From positions 26,389,969 through 26,453,968 of the forward strand of contig CM037838.1 in NCBI GenBank assembly GCA_021234535.1: 64,000 bases of DNA, given 5' to 3'. The DNA is from Stichopus chloronotus. Lineage: Eukaryota; Echinodermata; Holothuroidea; Aspidochirotida; Stichopodidae. The position numbers and the translations under genes were made by a program. This document shows, piece after piece, positions 1 to 14,200 of the stretch (within the stretch, counting starts at the first letter, position 1; every line of letters begins with the position of its first letter). Below the pieces are notes generated by a model, which did not search any database, was not told the DNA's origin, and worked only from the letters and a program-made list of their open reading frames with translations.

Positions 1-432
1 CAAAATCATTCAACACAATTCCCGGCAAAATTGTTTCAAAGATCAACTGGATGTAATGCTGTGCTGACCAGTTTCAAGAGTGTTAGAACACACAGGATAA
101 AAAATTGCATGTAACAACATACACTTTTTACAATACAAAGTACACAGTTCACTTCAATGTGAAATTCATAGCTGTGACGGGTGTGAACACTCAGTCTACG
201 TACGTATGTCCAGTGAATCTTTCAAGTAAAAATACACTGAAAGGCTCCAAAAACAAAATCCAGTGCACAAGGTGCAATGCACAAAAAAAAACAAGGATTC
301 CATCAATTTGTAACATTCATTTCTTCCTTGCGTGATTTGGTGTATTCATGGATGCAGAGATACCATTAGTGGTGGGGAATGAATTCATCTAACACAATGA
401 CACAGATTTTGTTGCAATCTTGATAAACTCAC
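1..432. other. CDC73 intron 13 (partial)
   Basis: This stretch lies downstream of the last visible CDC73 donor (GTGAGT read on the minus strand at 432-427). I looked on the minus strand for a terminal exon ending in the usual KxHLRF-stop and found none, so it is probably intron up to the window edge. Confidence 0.6.
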
Positions 433-3400
433 TTTTCTAATGAGTTCCAGAATTTAAGTAGCACAGCTCTGTCGTTATGCCTCCTGGCCCTGTTGATGTC
501 CATTACTTGAACATTCCAGTTGGACACATTCTTGTCCAGGGGCAGTTCATCGTACTTCATGTGGAATGCTTTTACTGCGAAGGATACCAGATAATGACCA
601 AATCAATCGCTGGAAGAAGCACTTTTGAATTGAGAGAAATGCCTTGAAAGATATGACAACAAGGCAAGTTGCCACAGATGTACCATCAATGATAGAGAGG
701 ATACGACATACAGACAAGTTGCCAGAGATGTACCATCAATGATAGAGGAGATATGACATACAGACAAGTTGCCAGAGAGGATCTATCAATGCTTGTGAGG
801 ATATTACACCTACATTAATGTACATAGTAAATGTATCAATGCTTGTGATTAAAGAAGTGTGAATCCATCAAAACATGTAACATCCAGGGAAGTGGTCGGA
901 GAAAAAAAAGCTATCAATGTTTCAAAGGATATTTATGGATACAAAGCCAATTTGTTGGAAGACTGTAACATGCAGACTAATCCTAACAGAACCTAAAGCA
1001 TGAAAGGATACACACTATGGGCTAGTGTTCAAGGAAAAGCTGTCACTACATGAAAGGACATGCCATCTAATCCAAGTATCCCTAAGGAGAATTAGTCAAA
1101 AAAACAAACACATGACATCCAAGCTAAGGATAATGGCATATGGCATCTACTTGTAAGAAGGGAATATCAAACACATGGAAGCAGCAACAAACCTAAGGAT
1201 GGCCAACAACTGCTCTGCCCCCCCCCCCCCCCCCCCTTTGTTGGACAAAGATTTGTTTCAGACAAAGATTTGTTTCTGGAATGCTCCATGCCAACCAATG
1301 GTGCTGCGCCACTTTACACACAGTCTTCACAAAATTCTGGCTATCATGTATGTAATGGAGCTCTCCGCTGGGGTAGATGCACCCATGCCGCGACTCTCTG
1401 TGGGCATTCAGTTATAACAAAATCTTCCAAAGGGTGCGGACATTTTGATGCCTGGCAGTATGTGGCAGTTAGATGATTGCTAAGTGTCAATCAAAGGATG
1501 TGCATGACTACTAGGCTGTTGCAGGAGTCAATCTGCCAATTTGTGGAACAAAGCAATAAGAGGCTATATGAGAAGTATCAACACATAGAAGGATAAAATG
1601 CTAATTTTCACTCCATTCGCTTACTTCTAGCAAATATTTCTGTGGGTGATCCATCAGGCAAAACCCAAGGCCACCCTTTGAATTGCCAGGCAGGACCTTG
1701 GACAAATACTGCAACAACACGATCCCTGTAAAGACAAGGGAAGAAAAAAACATAAGAATAGCAAAGGGCACCCTGTCAGCCTGCTCCCATTTCCTTTCAG
1801 CATACAAACCTACACAAGGATAGTTAATACTCTCCCTTTAATATGCTCACATACAATGTACATCGCCTGCTGGATACATCAGCACAGCAAGGTAATCACA
1901 AATGTCTTTTTAAATCTCCAAGCTGATAGTCAGCCTGGTGAGCGAAATCAGGACAGTTTCCGGGATGGTTCAGGGGGTATGGAAATCCCCCCCACCCAAG
2001 ATCTGGCATTCCACTCAGCGCATGATAACAGGCCTACTTTAGCAACACATACGATGAGTTTTAATTTGTTGGTCACAATTGTCAGGTAAAATTTTCCACT
2101 TGTGATAAAATCAAGCCCCCTCACTGAAAAAGCTGCATACGGACCTGGCAAAATGACCTATAACGTCAAACAAATATCATCTCCTTTTACTTTTCTGATA
2201 GCTAACCTGCAGTAATTAACATTAAAATTCTGTTATCTAGTGCATCTCCTGCACAACATGCATTCAAGTGACCCTGGGAAAAATGGAAGGATGAAATGAT
2301 GGTTCTCAAAATAAAAATAGGGAGAAAATCAAGATTGTGCAAATCAAAAGTATAGTATGATAAAGGTACAGTTATCAATACCATCAATGCTGATAACATA
2401 TGACACTTTTCAATTTTTCTATAATCACAAACTTGATTCACCATCCCCCCCCCCCCCTCTCCATAGTTTTAACAGACAATAAGGTACTGCATGAAGAACA
2501 TCATATGCAATTGTTTTTTTCCTTTTTTTTTTCTTCTCTTCCATTAAATTGTCAGAAAAGTAGTATAACATAGGAATAACTTGAAAGCTTGGTTGTCAAT
2601 CAACTTGGAAAAAGTTTTTCACAGCAGAGAAAACACGACGTTCTCCCTAATTTCACCTGGTGACTATGTTTCTACTCCATTAATATCCCCTTTCTGGTTT
2701 CTACATGCCTCTTGTATCATATAAAACTAGCCAGCTTTGCCTCTGGACAGTGATGAGTTTTCAACAGAAAGAAAACTAAAACCAAAGTTTAATTTGCAGA
2801 TTTTCTTTCAAGTGCGAGACCTGCAAACTCAGACGTTTTTACATATAGGTCTATCAAAGGGGATCTAATGCAACCTATGATATCAGATGCAAGACAACAA
2901 TCAACAGATAATAATTACAATCAACAATATGATAACACAGTTTGACGACATCATCTTCTGTTTTGTGCTTCACCATTGTTTCTGAACATGTTGTTACTTG
3001 CGGGTACTTTTCAAAGCAATTTATGCCCTCCGTCAGAGCTCTGAGATGAAGTGTGGTATAAAGCGGAATCTAAAAGGTCTCACTGAAGGCGTACAACTAA
3101 TTCACTTGCAAATCTTGAGACACATGGATGACTAGTTTAACATGCATGTTTTTGATTTCCAGTTAGTTTTCATTAAAGAAATATGAACAGTGCCATTAAT
3201 AGGTGGTCTCCAGACTAGAATGTAAGACATCCACTGTGGGTGCACCACTAATTCACATAAAGATTACAAGACGTATGGATAGCCAAGCTCAAGGTGTGCA
3301 ATTAGTGCTGTAAAATTTGCACATTATGATAGACATGATAGTGCTTTTCCTCTTTGCTTCTTATTGGGTTGTCAGAGTAACAAAAACAAAAGGGGTAGGG

Positions 3401-6400
3401 GAAGAGTGGAAAACAAGTACCAACATCAACAAGGAGAAAACCCTGCATTGGTAAATTCAAGTGTACTATTATATTAACAATGCAATGGAGAGATCTAAAG
3501 AGCCTCACCAGTCCTGAGGAGTAAGTTTATTGATGGTATCGATGACACGGTAGGGGACGGTGCTGCCGTCTTCTTTCCTTCTTTGGATTAGTACCTCGTT
3601 CTCCTTTCTGGTTCCACTCATCTTTTTGGCCTCTGTAGTCACAAATCTACAAAGAGTAAAATAATTCCAGTCAGCATCACACTTCTGGTAACCTAAGGAG
3701 AAGCTGACTCTCAAACAACTCTGACCTTTCTCAATAATGGCAGCTCGAAATATGCTCACTTTTTCCCTGTTTTTTAAAAATACTTTGCTTTCTTTCATAT
3801 TAACTGTTCATTACTGAAGTAAATTTAACTTTTACGGTTTCGCTTCTTCAACCCGAGAGCATCAATATGTAGTGGCTCCAAACAGTAAGAAACAAGTGAC
3901 CTCTCTTTTAGACTTTTTTTTAAAGAAACCATGAAAAGGAAGAGAAAAAAAAAGGATAAACATATATCCAACTTAAAGCATGGATCTTGTAATGAGGAGA
4001 TAATATGGAATTCATTATTACCTCAAATCCTGGAGGAGATCTTTAACATTGTAAAGGGTAACCATGGAAGTGGTACCAGCAGGGACTATGATGATAGGGG
4101 TCCTGGATACCCTCTTTTGTGGCATGTGTTGTTTGGAAGCTGTCGCCTCAGGTCTGGGACGAGGGTCTGGTGTCGGGGTCTTCTTAGCTGCACCCTTCCT
4201 ACAGTGAGGAGTGACCACAATCAATTAAACAATGAGTTGGGAGGGAATACAGAAGTTGATATACTGTACAACAAACAGCAACATTGGCAATTTGGCAACG
4301 CAGCATAACCTGATTGTCATACAGAGGGCCGCACAGACAGCAAGAGTTTCCACAAGTAATACGCACGTAGTGTCATAAGTGATAAAGAACCAAACACATT
4401 CCAGGCAGATTCAGACCTAAAATCCCCTAGAAAGCCCTACGGGGCTCAAAAACACATAGGACATGAAATTTAACAAAGACCTCACCGTCACTGATTTCAG
4501 CGAGATACCGTGGTATGTCTTCATGGTGTCGATGTCAAAACCAGACGTTTCTGATCAATGGATTGGGAAAAAAGGACAATAACAAAGAGAGTTACACTTT
4601 TAAGATGACTGACCTTGTACAACAATATCATTTATTATTCATAGGGTTTGGATATCAATACTATCATAGAGCATAACAAAATACTGTTTTCATGGCATCT
4701 TCCTGACATTTTCTTCAACTATCATGGTGGCTTTGAAACAAAAGAAACCCTATACATGGCAAGGACTCAAGAATACTGTGTAGTTACTAAGTTGCAGCCC
4801 ACAATCAATTGTATACATTTAGCAAAAGGAATTTACAAGCAAGTGTCACAAACTCGCATACTACATACACACACACACCAATATGCACTGCAGAGGTTAC
4901 ATTTATCCTCGACAGGTAAAGGTCATGAATGTTTACTTGCAGAATTCAGGTAAAAACTGATGACCTTTGACCAAACAGTAGTTCTTTTCAAACTACGGAG
5001 AGAAATAAAAGACATACTCGAATACTATCTATGGGTTCTCAACATAAGAAAAATTGAAAAATTATAATGGTATTTTTATTCTCTCATCTTCCTGTTCCTG
5101 ACAGAATTTGTCACTGGCAGATTATTTTTACCACAGATTATGTTACCAAAAATATGCTTACACAAAAGTTATGTAAGATGTATTTCACAACTACCTACTA
5201 TCCTGATTTAAGAAGCCACTGAACAGCAACAAAATGGTATTAGTCACAAAAAAAACTGAAATGGTTCCATGGGAAGGGGAATATTACAAAATGACACAAT
5301 AGCAATACAAAGATCAACCCCAGCAAGAACAAACCACCTTTGCTCTTAAATCTTTCTTGATCATAACGGTTGTACTGTCCTTGGTTGACCTGTCTTCTTG
5401 CCTGAAACAGAAAGTGCAGAAATGCTTAGATCAACAACAGACCAGAAAGCAATGATACCCTTGCTCACATTCCAAACACAGCCCACTCCACTACCTCCTA
5501 ACTGATGAGAGTTTGGTAATGTGGTTTTAAGCCTCCTGGATCTTTGATCATCATTCAGTGGAGAATGGGAGATACCACAAGAATTATCTGAGAGCTTTCA
5601 CATTAAACACATGATGCAACATGTTGACACCATTCAAGTATATTCCAAACCTCTGTCATTCATTTCTGATTAAAATATAACATAATATACAAACATGTGT
5701 ATCAAAGAGGAGTTTCTAACAAGAATATGTAAGTGGCATGTAGGCAGGAAAAAAAAAAGAGACCACAAAAGCCAGGCCAAAGAAAAAGGCAGTCCAATGG
5801 GCTTGTTACAAGTCATTCCAGCTTGGCGAAAGAGATTGAGGTGAATGGGCAAGGAAGACACACAGAAAACTGACACATAGAGGGAGGGACTATACGTCAG
5901 TTGATATAACCAGGAGAGAGTAAGAGAAAACGTTACCATGTGACACTCTACATCCACAGGATTTACAAAAGGATGTGGGAGCAAGAGAGTGTTTTCAGAT
6001 TGATGCCAGCAGCATTGAATATTCAAGAGGATTAAAAGAGTAAGTCTGTACATGTGTGGTTGTCCTGAGCAGGAATAGTATATTGCTACAGTACACACGT
6101 CTAGGTGTAAGCATAAATTAGAAGAGTTTGAGGGACTAATATATAGCTTAAATAAATATTGTGCTTCCTTTTTTTTCTTTTTGGTTACCTGTTGAGATGG
6201 AGTCTGTTGTGGTTGGTGGTGGGAGCTGGAGGAGTGCCCGCCAGAAGATGTTTTGTCATCCTCTTGCATCTTCACTGACTGCAGGATAGCAAAAATGTTC
6301 TCTGAGAAAATCTGAAATGAAAAAAGGAAGAAACAACATGTTTTCACGAGAAGCACGAACCACAGTCATATAAAAAAATTGTGCAGCTGGTCAGCTGTCA

Positions 6401-9400
6401 TCCACTTCTATACATTCACTACCAAATTTGCAGTGCCAAAAACATGGGCATGAACACAAAAACAAACATGTAATGACAAAGCTTCAAATGATATGCTTTC
6501 ATCTTGAACTGAGCATTGAATTGGTAACTTTACTTTTAACATGGGGGGCTCCAGATTTTTTTTCTCAAAGATGGACATTTGAGGTACCTTTCCATTACTC
6601 CTCAATACAGAGGTTCTCGTCTTCCATAGTCTCTCCCTGCTCATGATATCTCTGGTAACATCAACCTCTGCATCGATGAAGCTCCTCTGCTCAAGGGTGG
6701 TAGTGCCAAGGTCATCTTCATCAGTCTTCACGGAACCCCTCTTCTTGGCTTTCCTCTTGGCTTTGATGGCTGCTATCCATTCCACTGACATAGTCTTAGA
6801 GAGGGACCTGTGTGGGAAAAACCACAGTGTGACTGTGATAAACCATTGGATCGATCCCCGCTGTGTTAAACAAATGTGGCATAAACACACAGGTATGGGT
6901 CTTGAATCAACGTGACTGCTGTCACATATCCTGTCTGGATGGACGTTAAACATCATGTGACAGTCACACGCCACATGTGAAGTTATTCACTTGCGGCTTC
7001 TCGCCCTCAATTACGATGTGTGGCAAATAACCAAAAACAATACAGCAATGATGTAGAAATTAAGTAAGGTTTGATCTGGCCACATGAAGCTTTCAAGGAG
7101 GGCCGATTTTGTATAACATCTCTTTATTTAAAGGTGATGACAATTCCTGAACTTCAGTTTGTGAATTAGCATTATAAGGACTAACTACATAATTACATCT
7201 TAGAGTACACTGACTGAGCTAGTGGGTTCAAATTTCAACAAAATTCATTGGTGCCCTTCAAGGGCCATCAATTTGCCATGGGTACAGTTCATGAACTACC
7301 AATTCAACGAACCGAGTAGACACAGATTGAAAACTTTGACATGACCAGTCCACAACTGTCACTCACCTCCCCACCACCAAAAAAAAAATAAAAGTTGGCA
7401 ATTAATTGACTACAGACTGGCTGATTAGTCATTCCACTTCAGACTAACCTGATACTACCAGTAGATGCAAGAGGTCTCTCTTTACGCTCCTCCAGCTTTT
7501 GAGCCATTAACTCCTATAAGAAATAATCCAATTAATATTGAGTAAATAAAACACGAAAAACAATGAGCATAGGCAACCATAAAGTTTTAGTATCAGCATG
7601 TAATATACGATAGCAGGGAAGCTTTTGTGCTGTCCGTTTTCTTCCTGTCACATGTACTGCCTGCTGAAAAACTTGTTTCCTAGCTTGAATGTGTGCATTT
7701 AGTTGCAAAGCAGACCAGAGGATTGACTTTCAAACTGATGGAAGAAGGAATCACAACATCACAACACCACTTCATTTATTTGGAGAGATTTTAAGTCTTT
7801 AAGTAATAGTTGGGTAAACACTTTCCGGTGAGAACTTTATCAGACATGAGGATATCTTTCTGACACTTCCAGCATGCTTTGGTGGTAGAGAGGTGATCAA
7901 TCAGGTCTTGAAAAGGAAACGTACCACCGCTGCCTGGGCAAAGTCGCTGTGGTACTGGAAATACTTTCATATTTTACTTGCAACATACATAAGATACTGC
8001 CTTGGGCATACATGACTGTTTATATCTAAAATACTGCAATGTGACAAAGCCTGTCAAGGAGATGAAGCGTTCAACTGACTTTCTTTTCGGCAACTTATGA
8101 CGTTATATTGACATTTTGACCTCTCATTACCATGCTTTTCTGAACTACCAAGTGTTGATTGTTTTTGAGTTTCGTCCAAAAAAAAACATTACTGTAAAAC
8201 CATTAGAGGCCATCGTTTTCAAAAACTGTTTCACAATTTGGTACTGTAAACTGTGAATGTGCAGGTACACAATATCTGAACTTGAATGAACAAGAAGTTG
8301 AGTGACTTTGAGATCCCTTGCCAATATTCATAGAAAACAAAGGACAATATATTCCAATTTTGGAAGTTCAAGCACTTTCCTCTTTGTGGAATAACATGTC
8401 TACAAGTTTAAAAACTTGACTGACTTAAAAATGACATTTGAACTCCATAACAAATGACAGAGCTCATTTGCTCATCAAGGTCTACCAATGTTAACAGCTT
8501 AAATATTCAGCAACATCCAGTGGCTGGGATAGGCTCCTTAATTGGTTGATGTAACAGTTGATGTACTTTCAGGTCACACAAACACACAGATAAATAGACG
8601 GACAGACATGCAAACCAACAAAGCACACAGTAACTGCATATTATGGGTAGCAATGACATTCTGAGGAGGCTCACCTTGCCATGACGTACTTCCTCGTCAA
8701 AGTGTACCTTCTTACCAGAGTCAAGCTGGGTGTCCTCCAGGGGTCTCTTAAACTGGGCTGGCCTTGGTAAAATCTCAAGAGGGGCACTCTTGTCTATGCT
8801 GGTGGATGTAGCTTTAAGGAGAAAATTCAACACAATACATATCATGCACTAAAAGCAGCATTAAGTAAGAGTGTGTGAAGCATCTCCAAGACTTCCTGGA
8901 TGGGATTATCAGATTTTTGCAATTGAAGATACAAGATCGTAACCTACAGTACCTTGATACAGTGGTATTAGTTGAATTAAAACACAGATACCTACAGCAA
9001 AAGATAAGACCAGTTACGAAATCAAAACATAACACCTTTAGAGCAGTAAAAAATTTCAAGAGAAATGTCAAACCTGACTCTCCATTCAGGTAAGCCAAGA
9101 GATCTTTTCTGTCTGGTCTACGAACCACGGGAATGTTGTCCGCCTGAGAAAAAGCAAAACGGAAAAGATACAGAGAGTTGGCGCACTGTCAACATATCTG
9201 CAGCTGATCCCAAAGACTTATAATGTCTTTGCCTGTTTGCTAAGGTACCCTACTGTAAACTTGATGCATATGAATGCAAATAGTTGTAAAAATACTCACA
9301 GCTGTTCTTCTGACATATTGAGAGTGGTTAAGCTGGACATTCTTTAGGAGAAAGAGAATTGAATCAAGCGTGTAGTACTCTTTTTGTGATACGCCATCAC

Positions 9401-11269
9401 GGCCGGTGCTGAAAATGTGAAAGGAATGGATGGCATTGTACATTACTTGTATGTATTTGAAGGTGCACAGTTTTCATTAAAAAAAAAAAATTGCAAGAAC
9501 TAGTACAGTAGATAATGCATATGGTAATTGCAGTGGGGATGCACTCTGATCCTGGGAAAAAGTTTTCCTAAAATTGTTGGCAAAGAAGATGACAAGTTTA
9601 AGGCAGTCTAGAGAATATGCTATGTATGTACAGCATGCTGAGCAAATTACTTTGCAAGTTATCGAGCATTATGTCAGCAGTCTGTGGGGCTGGCTATTAA
9701 CCTGCTTTTTGCTCCCCATGTTTAGGCGAGATAGTAACAGATAACAGCCAGCCACACAGACAGCTGACATCACACTCGACAACTAACACAATAATTTCTG
9801 CCTTGACACCTGTAAATGGCAAATTTGTTCTGTCTTAAAGTTATTTTATTAATATATTTGAGTCTGAAGCTGCACATAATGTGCTATTACATTGAAAGAT
9901 GTGATTAAGAGGGTTAAATAAGGTTGGTAGTTGGCATAAGAATGCAAAAATAGGCCAAGTTTCCTGTACTGTTAGAAGGAGCATCCGACCTTGTATTTTA
10001 TACATAGGGCCAAGACTAGTAGAACTAGAAGGACTCCATGGAAGACACCAGGGCTATAGAGTGGCCTACAACCTAAATAAAATTACCATATTTTTCTTTG
10101 AATTTCCTTCTGCCAGCAACCTGAATTTTCTACTAGTTACAAAAAGGCTCTAGTATATTTAATGGGTTCAGTTCAAAGTTCACATTATAGGAATACTTTT
10201 GGCATAGCAGGGCAATAATGCTGAAATCTTTTAAATCCAAACTTTTCAAATAAGATCATGCAAAGGGTGAAGGGACGTTAACTTCATCGTGGTCTCAAAC
10301 GCTTAGAATCGAGTAAAAGTTTCAACTCGAAATGGTAAGAAAAGCCGTCAAAAAAGTCATTTTGCATGAACTTCCTATATTCCACTAAGGAATTACAGTT
10401 AATTTCCCAAATCTGTTGCACAAAAGATACAGGCGTCCAGTAGCTAAATTGCTAATCGTCATGTTAGACCCCAACAGCATCCTTTGGCAGGCTACCTCTG
10501 ATGCATTCTGGGATATAAAAAGTAAAAAATGCTTCTTCCATCGTTTGGATATGTATGATACGTGCCTAGAAAATATGATCGAAAAAACAAGTTTCAGTAT
10601 GTTTACCATCCTTAATTGGTCAATGTTGTGCATCACAGTGTTCGTATCACAAAAGACTAGGCCTGAGTTGCAACACACTACACAGCTGTTCTTTATGCTC
10701 CGAAACATTCCATTTTTAACATTTTAGCCTGCACTTTGGGAGCATATTATGCAGCTGCTGTCGGCATTTTTCCTCACCATAATGGACTGCGCTGGCGATT
10801 AGGATTACGCTTATGCTACTTGCATTATCTCAATAAATGTGGGGCCAATCAAGGTTTAACAAAGAAATGACTTGGGCTGCTTGGGCAGTACCCAACTAAA
10901 ATTAATTCTTTGGTACTTCTGCAGGCCTTAATTAGCCTTCTATAATTAGACTAGGCCTCAGAATATTGTGTAAGTGGTACTGGTACTGTATAGCAAGCCT
11001 CAGGCATGCCATTATACTAGCTGCCTACAGTAACTCGGACCTAGCCTATATGGGCCTAAGTTAGAAATACTATACGTTCCACATAGGGTGATTCTGCACA
11101 CAAATGCAGGTACAGCAACTCAAGTCAACGTTACTAACCCGTATATGACGTAGTTTGTCTTTGCATCTTTCGGCCAAGCAAACTCTCCAAAAAGGACTTG
11201 ATCGTCCTTTTCAATTATCTTCTTCTTATTGATATTGTATTGCCGCAATATGCTGAGTACATCAGCCAT
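433..11269 (-). CDS. CDC73: CDC73/parafibromin, Paf1 complex subunit (13 exons, last exon outside window)
   Basis: Subunit of the nuclear Paf1 transcription-elongation complex, which travels with RNA polymerase II. Coding exons from 5' to 3' on the minus strand: 11269-11139, 9408-9300, 9143-9074, 8811-8675, 7513-7449, 6807-6588, 6311-6189, 5401-5338, 4550-4481, 4198-4022, 3646-3509, 1725-1625, 574-433. Acceptors are AG and donors GT throughout. The start [12 protein letters not shown] and [54 protein letters not shown] and [20 protein letters not shown] are hallmark CDC73 stretches. The Ras-like C-terminal domain begins near residue 335. A basic stretch around residue 185-195 (AKRKAKKR) suits nuclear localisation. 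The coding total is 1547 nt, 515 codons plus two bases; the family is about 531 residues, so one exon of about 15 codons should follow donor 432-431. Exon 9 needs a weak donor (see findings). No other gene is nested in the introns. Confidence 0.97.
651..801. repeat. 50-bp tandem repeat, three copies, in CDC73 intron 12
   Basis: Three consecutive units begin at 651, 701 and 751. Each contains GATAYGACA, CAAGTTGCCA and, in the first two, AGATGTACCATCAATGATAG. The third decays into flanking DNA. The period is exactly 50 bp. Confidence 0.8.
1950..2150. repeat. Dispersed repeat, copy 1 (pair with 51245-51365)
   Basis: The segment TTTTCCACTTGTGATAAAAT, a short C-rich run and then CACTGAAAAAGCTGCATACG recur almost unchanged at 51300-51360, where the C run is expanded to more than ten bases. 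The two copies are 49 kb apart, which identifies an interspersed element lying in CDC73 intron 11. Confidence 0.65.
4905..5215 (+). repeat. Dispersed repeat, copy 1 (pair with 58390-58740)
   Basis: It shares with 58390-58740 a series of ordered matches: TCAGGTAAA/TCCAGGTAAA, GACCAAACARTAGT, a GACATACTC/CACATACTC block, TTTTTACCA, ATATGCTT, and a closing GTTATGTAAGATGTATTTCACAA. The closing block is nearly identical in both. It lies in CDC73 intron 8 and has no recognisable coding content. Confidence 0.65.
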
Positions 11270-14200
11270 GATGATAAACTTTAGGTGGAATTTCTTTACT
11301 AATCTACGTCTGGTGCGAGTCGTTCCGCATGCATGTAGAACATGATAGCCTAAGGAATAAGGTTGTTGTGTTATCGTATTGTCGTGGAATACACCACATA
11401 GTATGTCAGAATTGTGCTGTCAACGAAGAAATAGATTTCTCCGTCTGTCCATCAGCTTAAAAAGTGAGCGGCGCCACCACTACTTGATAGAACTATCGTT
11501 AAAGGGAACACTTTATTTTATCGCCTCTTTCTCTGTCATTTGACTATCCAAGGACTGGCAGGAAGGTGTGATTTAGATCGCACCTCGATCTGGTCTATCT
11601 TATCACAGGTTCACTCATGAGAGGTAGAGATCATAAACTAGCTCTGATAAATTTACTACGCATTGACCAGAGAGACAAGGGAGGGGGTAGGGATGCCTTA
11701 AGGGGGCACACCTCTATTAGAGGTACGGCCTTCCTGAGAAGAGTGGTACTGAGAGTACACCGTCAATTTTAGGTCCATTCTAGGTGTAAATTACTCATGT
11801 TAAGATGATCAACTGTGGCAGATTTTTTATGGATATGAAAGGGGAGATGTCAATGCCTGAGTGACGGCAAATTAAGATGGATCGGAGGTGATTTAGGCTG
11901 TTTCAATAATTGGTGTTAAAAAAGGGTAATTTCCGTCACTTTGCGGATTAATATGAGCAGGTGTACACCCTATAAATTTCTTCCCCTTGTGTCTCAAAAT
12001 CTAAACGGTCATGCTATAGTAAATTTGTTGTGCCATAATAGGCCAACTTATTGGCTTTCATGTGAGGGGTAGCTTATGGGGGTTGTGAACTTTGACAAGG
12101 CTGTGGGGGGTAGGAAACAGAAGTAATTTAGTGTGTAAGTCAATGGAACAGCTAATGGAGGTGTGCCCCCTTAACCACGCCACCTTGAGTTGGCATTAAG
12201 TTGGGGGCATCATTACTTCGCAAACAATAAGATAGTCGGTAACACAACATTAATCATAAGATTGTTTAAGATAGATAGTTTGTTTATACCGACATTGTTA
12301 ATCCATGCAATAACACACATCATGAGACAATGACCTTAAAAAGATCACTGTTTCGTTCACTGATCGTTTTCTACAAGTACAAAGGTATGCCGTCCCCTGC
12401 TTGTATTGTCTACCAGCACCAGACCCAATGTGCAACAGGGCTGGATTAACCATCAGATAGACAAAGCACGTGCCAGCAAAAATTGGGGCCACAAAAATAT
12501 GCAAATGAAAAGATACCATATAAATTCATATTCTCCTTGATTTTCCTTAATGAAAGAATGAGGAAAACACTGACACAAAGTGGACCACTTTACTCGTTTA
12601 CTTTAAACCTTCCTGAGGATTTTTCCTTAATTGCCATGTTCGCTAGCAGCGAAAAATAAAGGTTTACAATTTTCATTTTCAGTGATTTAAAAATTCAGAA
12701 AACGAATTCCGACATTTGCCGCTGAGACGTCCTTTGAAACTCTCTCTCTCTGGATTATTCCGAAGGTTTACCGAAAAAGAAAATTGATAACTTAAGAAAA
12801 TGATAATAATTTCTCCAGATTTTATTAGGAGTCCAAAGGGGATAGATGATGAGAGGAAATGAACACAAAATAAATGCAAAAATAGGATGGAATAACATAA
12901 ATCGTCAAAACTCAGCTATGTTTTAGATGCCAACGTGCTATAGCATAGGAACAACTTGCACATAGGCTGTACTCATAATCGAGTAAGCAGATTTCAACAA
13001 TTTTCTCTAAGTGTAGGCCGAAATGTATAATGGCGGTTTAATAAGTGCTGCGTTTAATGGATATTACGTTTAATGGATTTATTACGATAGTCTTTTTTTT
13101 TTTACCAAGTAGGCTGTTTTGATGTTTTGACGATTAGCGCCCCTCTTCCCCCATCACCGCTCACTTTAACGTTCTCTAAGTCGTCTCTGCAAGCAAAATA
13201 AGTAACTGACATCTACTTGTGACGTCATAAAACATTCAATCGGGAACTCATCTCCCTCATTTACGCCAGTCATAGATACGAACAGACTTTGACAAGCAAG
13301 AGTCCACAGACTCGCTGAATGGCGATGGAGGACATAACATCATGTTTTAAAGGTCACGTTAATTTCGATCACTACATTCTAATTAGCTTCATCACTTTAT
13401 ATGTTAGTTTCATGGGAGGTTCAACGCTAGCAAGTACGCCTGTATGGAAGTATAATGAGGTTCGAAGTCAAGTATGGTGGGGGGCAGGGGAGTGGGCTTC
13501 GCCTAAAATTTTAAAGGATTGCAAAATATATCCCAAACCTACGTCCGAATATGCATTTAAGGGTACCTCATTGTTTCAAAGACTCGTGGTTAGAGGCTCG
13601 GCCACTCGCGCCCCCCCCCCCCCATACACATTCACTCCAGACATCTACAGAGACAAAATGAAAACTACACATCATATCACTAGTGGCGGTGCCTCCCTCC
13701 CATATAATCTTAAAGTCGTCCCCCCCCCCCCCCCACACACTCCATATAGCAATTTTACCTGAATACGGGTGTGATCATAAAACAAAACTTTGCGTGGAGT
13801 CAGATACGAAGGTTCAACATTGAGCAAAGACTTTCCATACATCTAAGTTTGGAGTTTTATAAGAGTTTCAGTTTTTTAGATTTTTCCTCTCTTTTCTTTC
13901 TTCTTTTTTGTTGTTGTTGTTGTTGTTGTACTTATTTACTCACAATCTTTGAGATTGAAATCAATTTTTTCGTGATTACTCATAACATTTCTAGTCTGTA
14001 ATTTAATTTAATCGCAAAAGTCCAACAAAACAAAGAACTGAATAAAAAATGAGACCGCCACCAAAATTTGTTCCCACCACCTTTGCAAATTTCCGCAGCC
14101 CTATTTCAAGACTGCATCATCACATTGAGCTTCAATGGTACACATCTTCAAATTCTTCTGTTGAGCATGTAGCCTACAGTTCATCTATACGTCTCCATGA

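Noticed and set aside
13319..13762. 147-codon open frame starting MAMEDITSCFKG with a hydrophobic segment
   Set aside because: It reads through two poly-C tracts as poly-Pro, has no family resemblance and no supporting splice sites.
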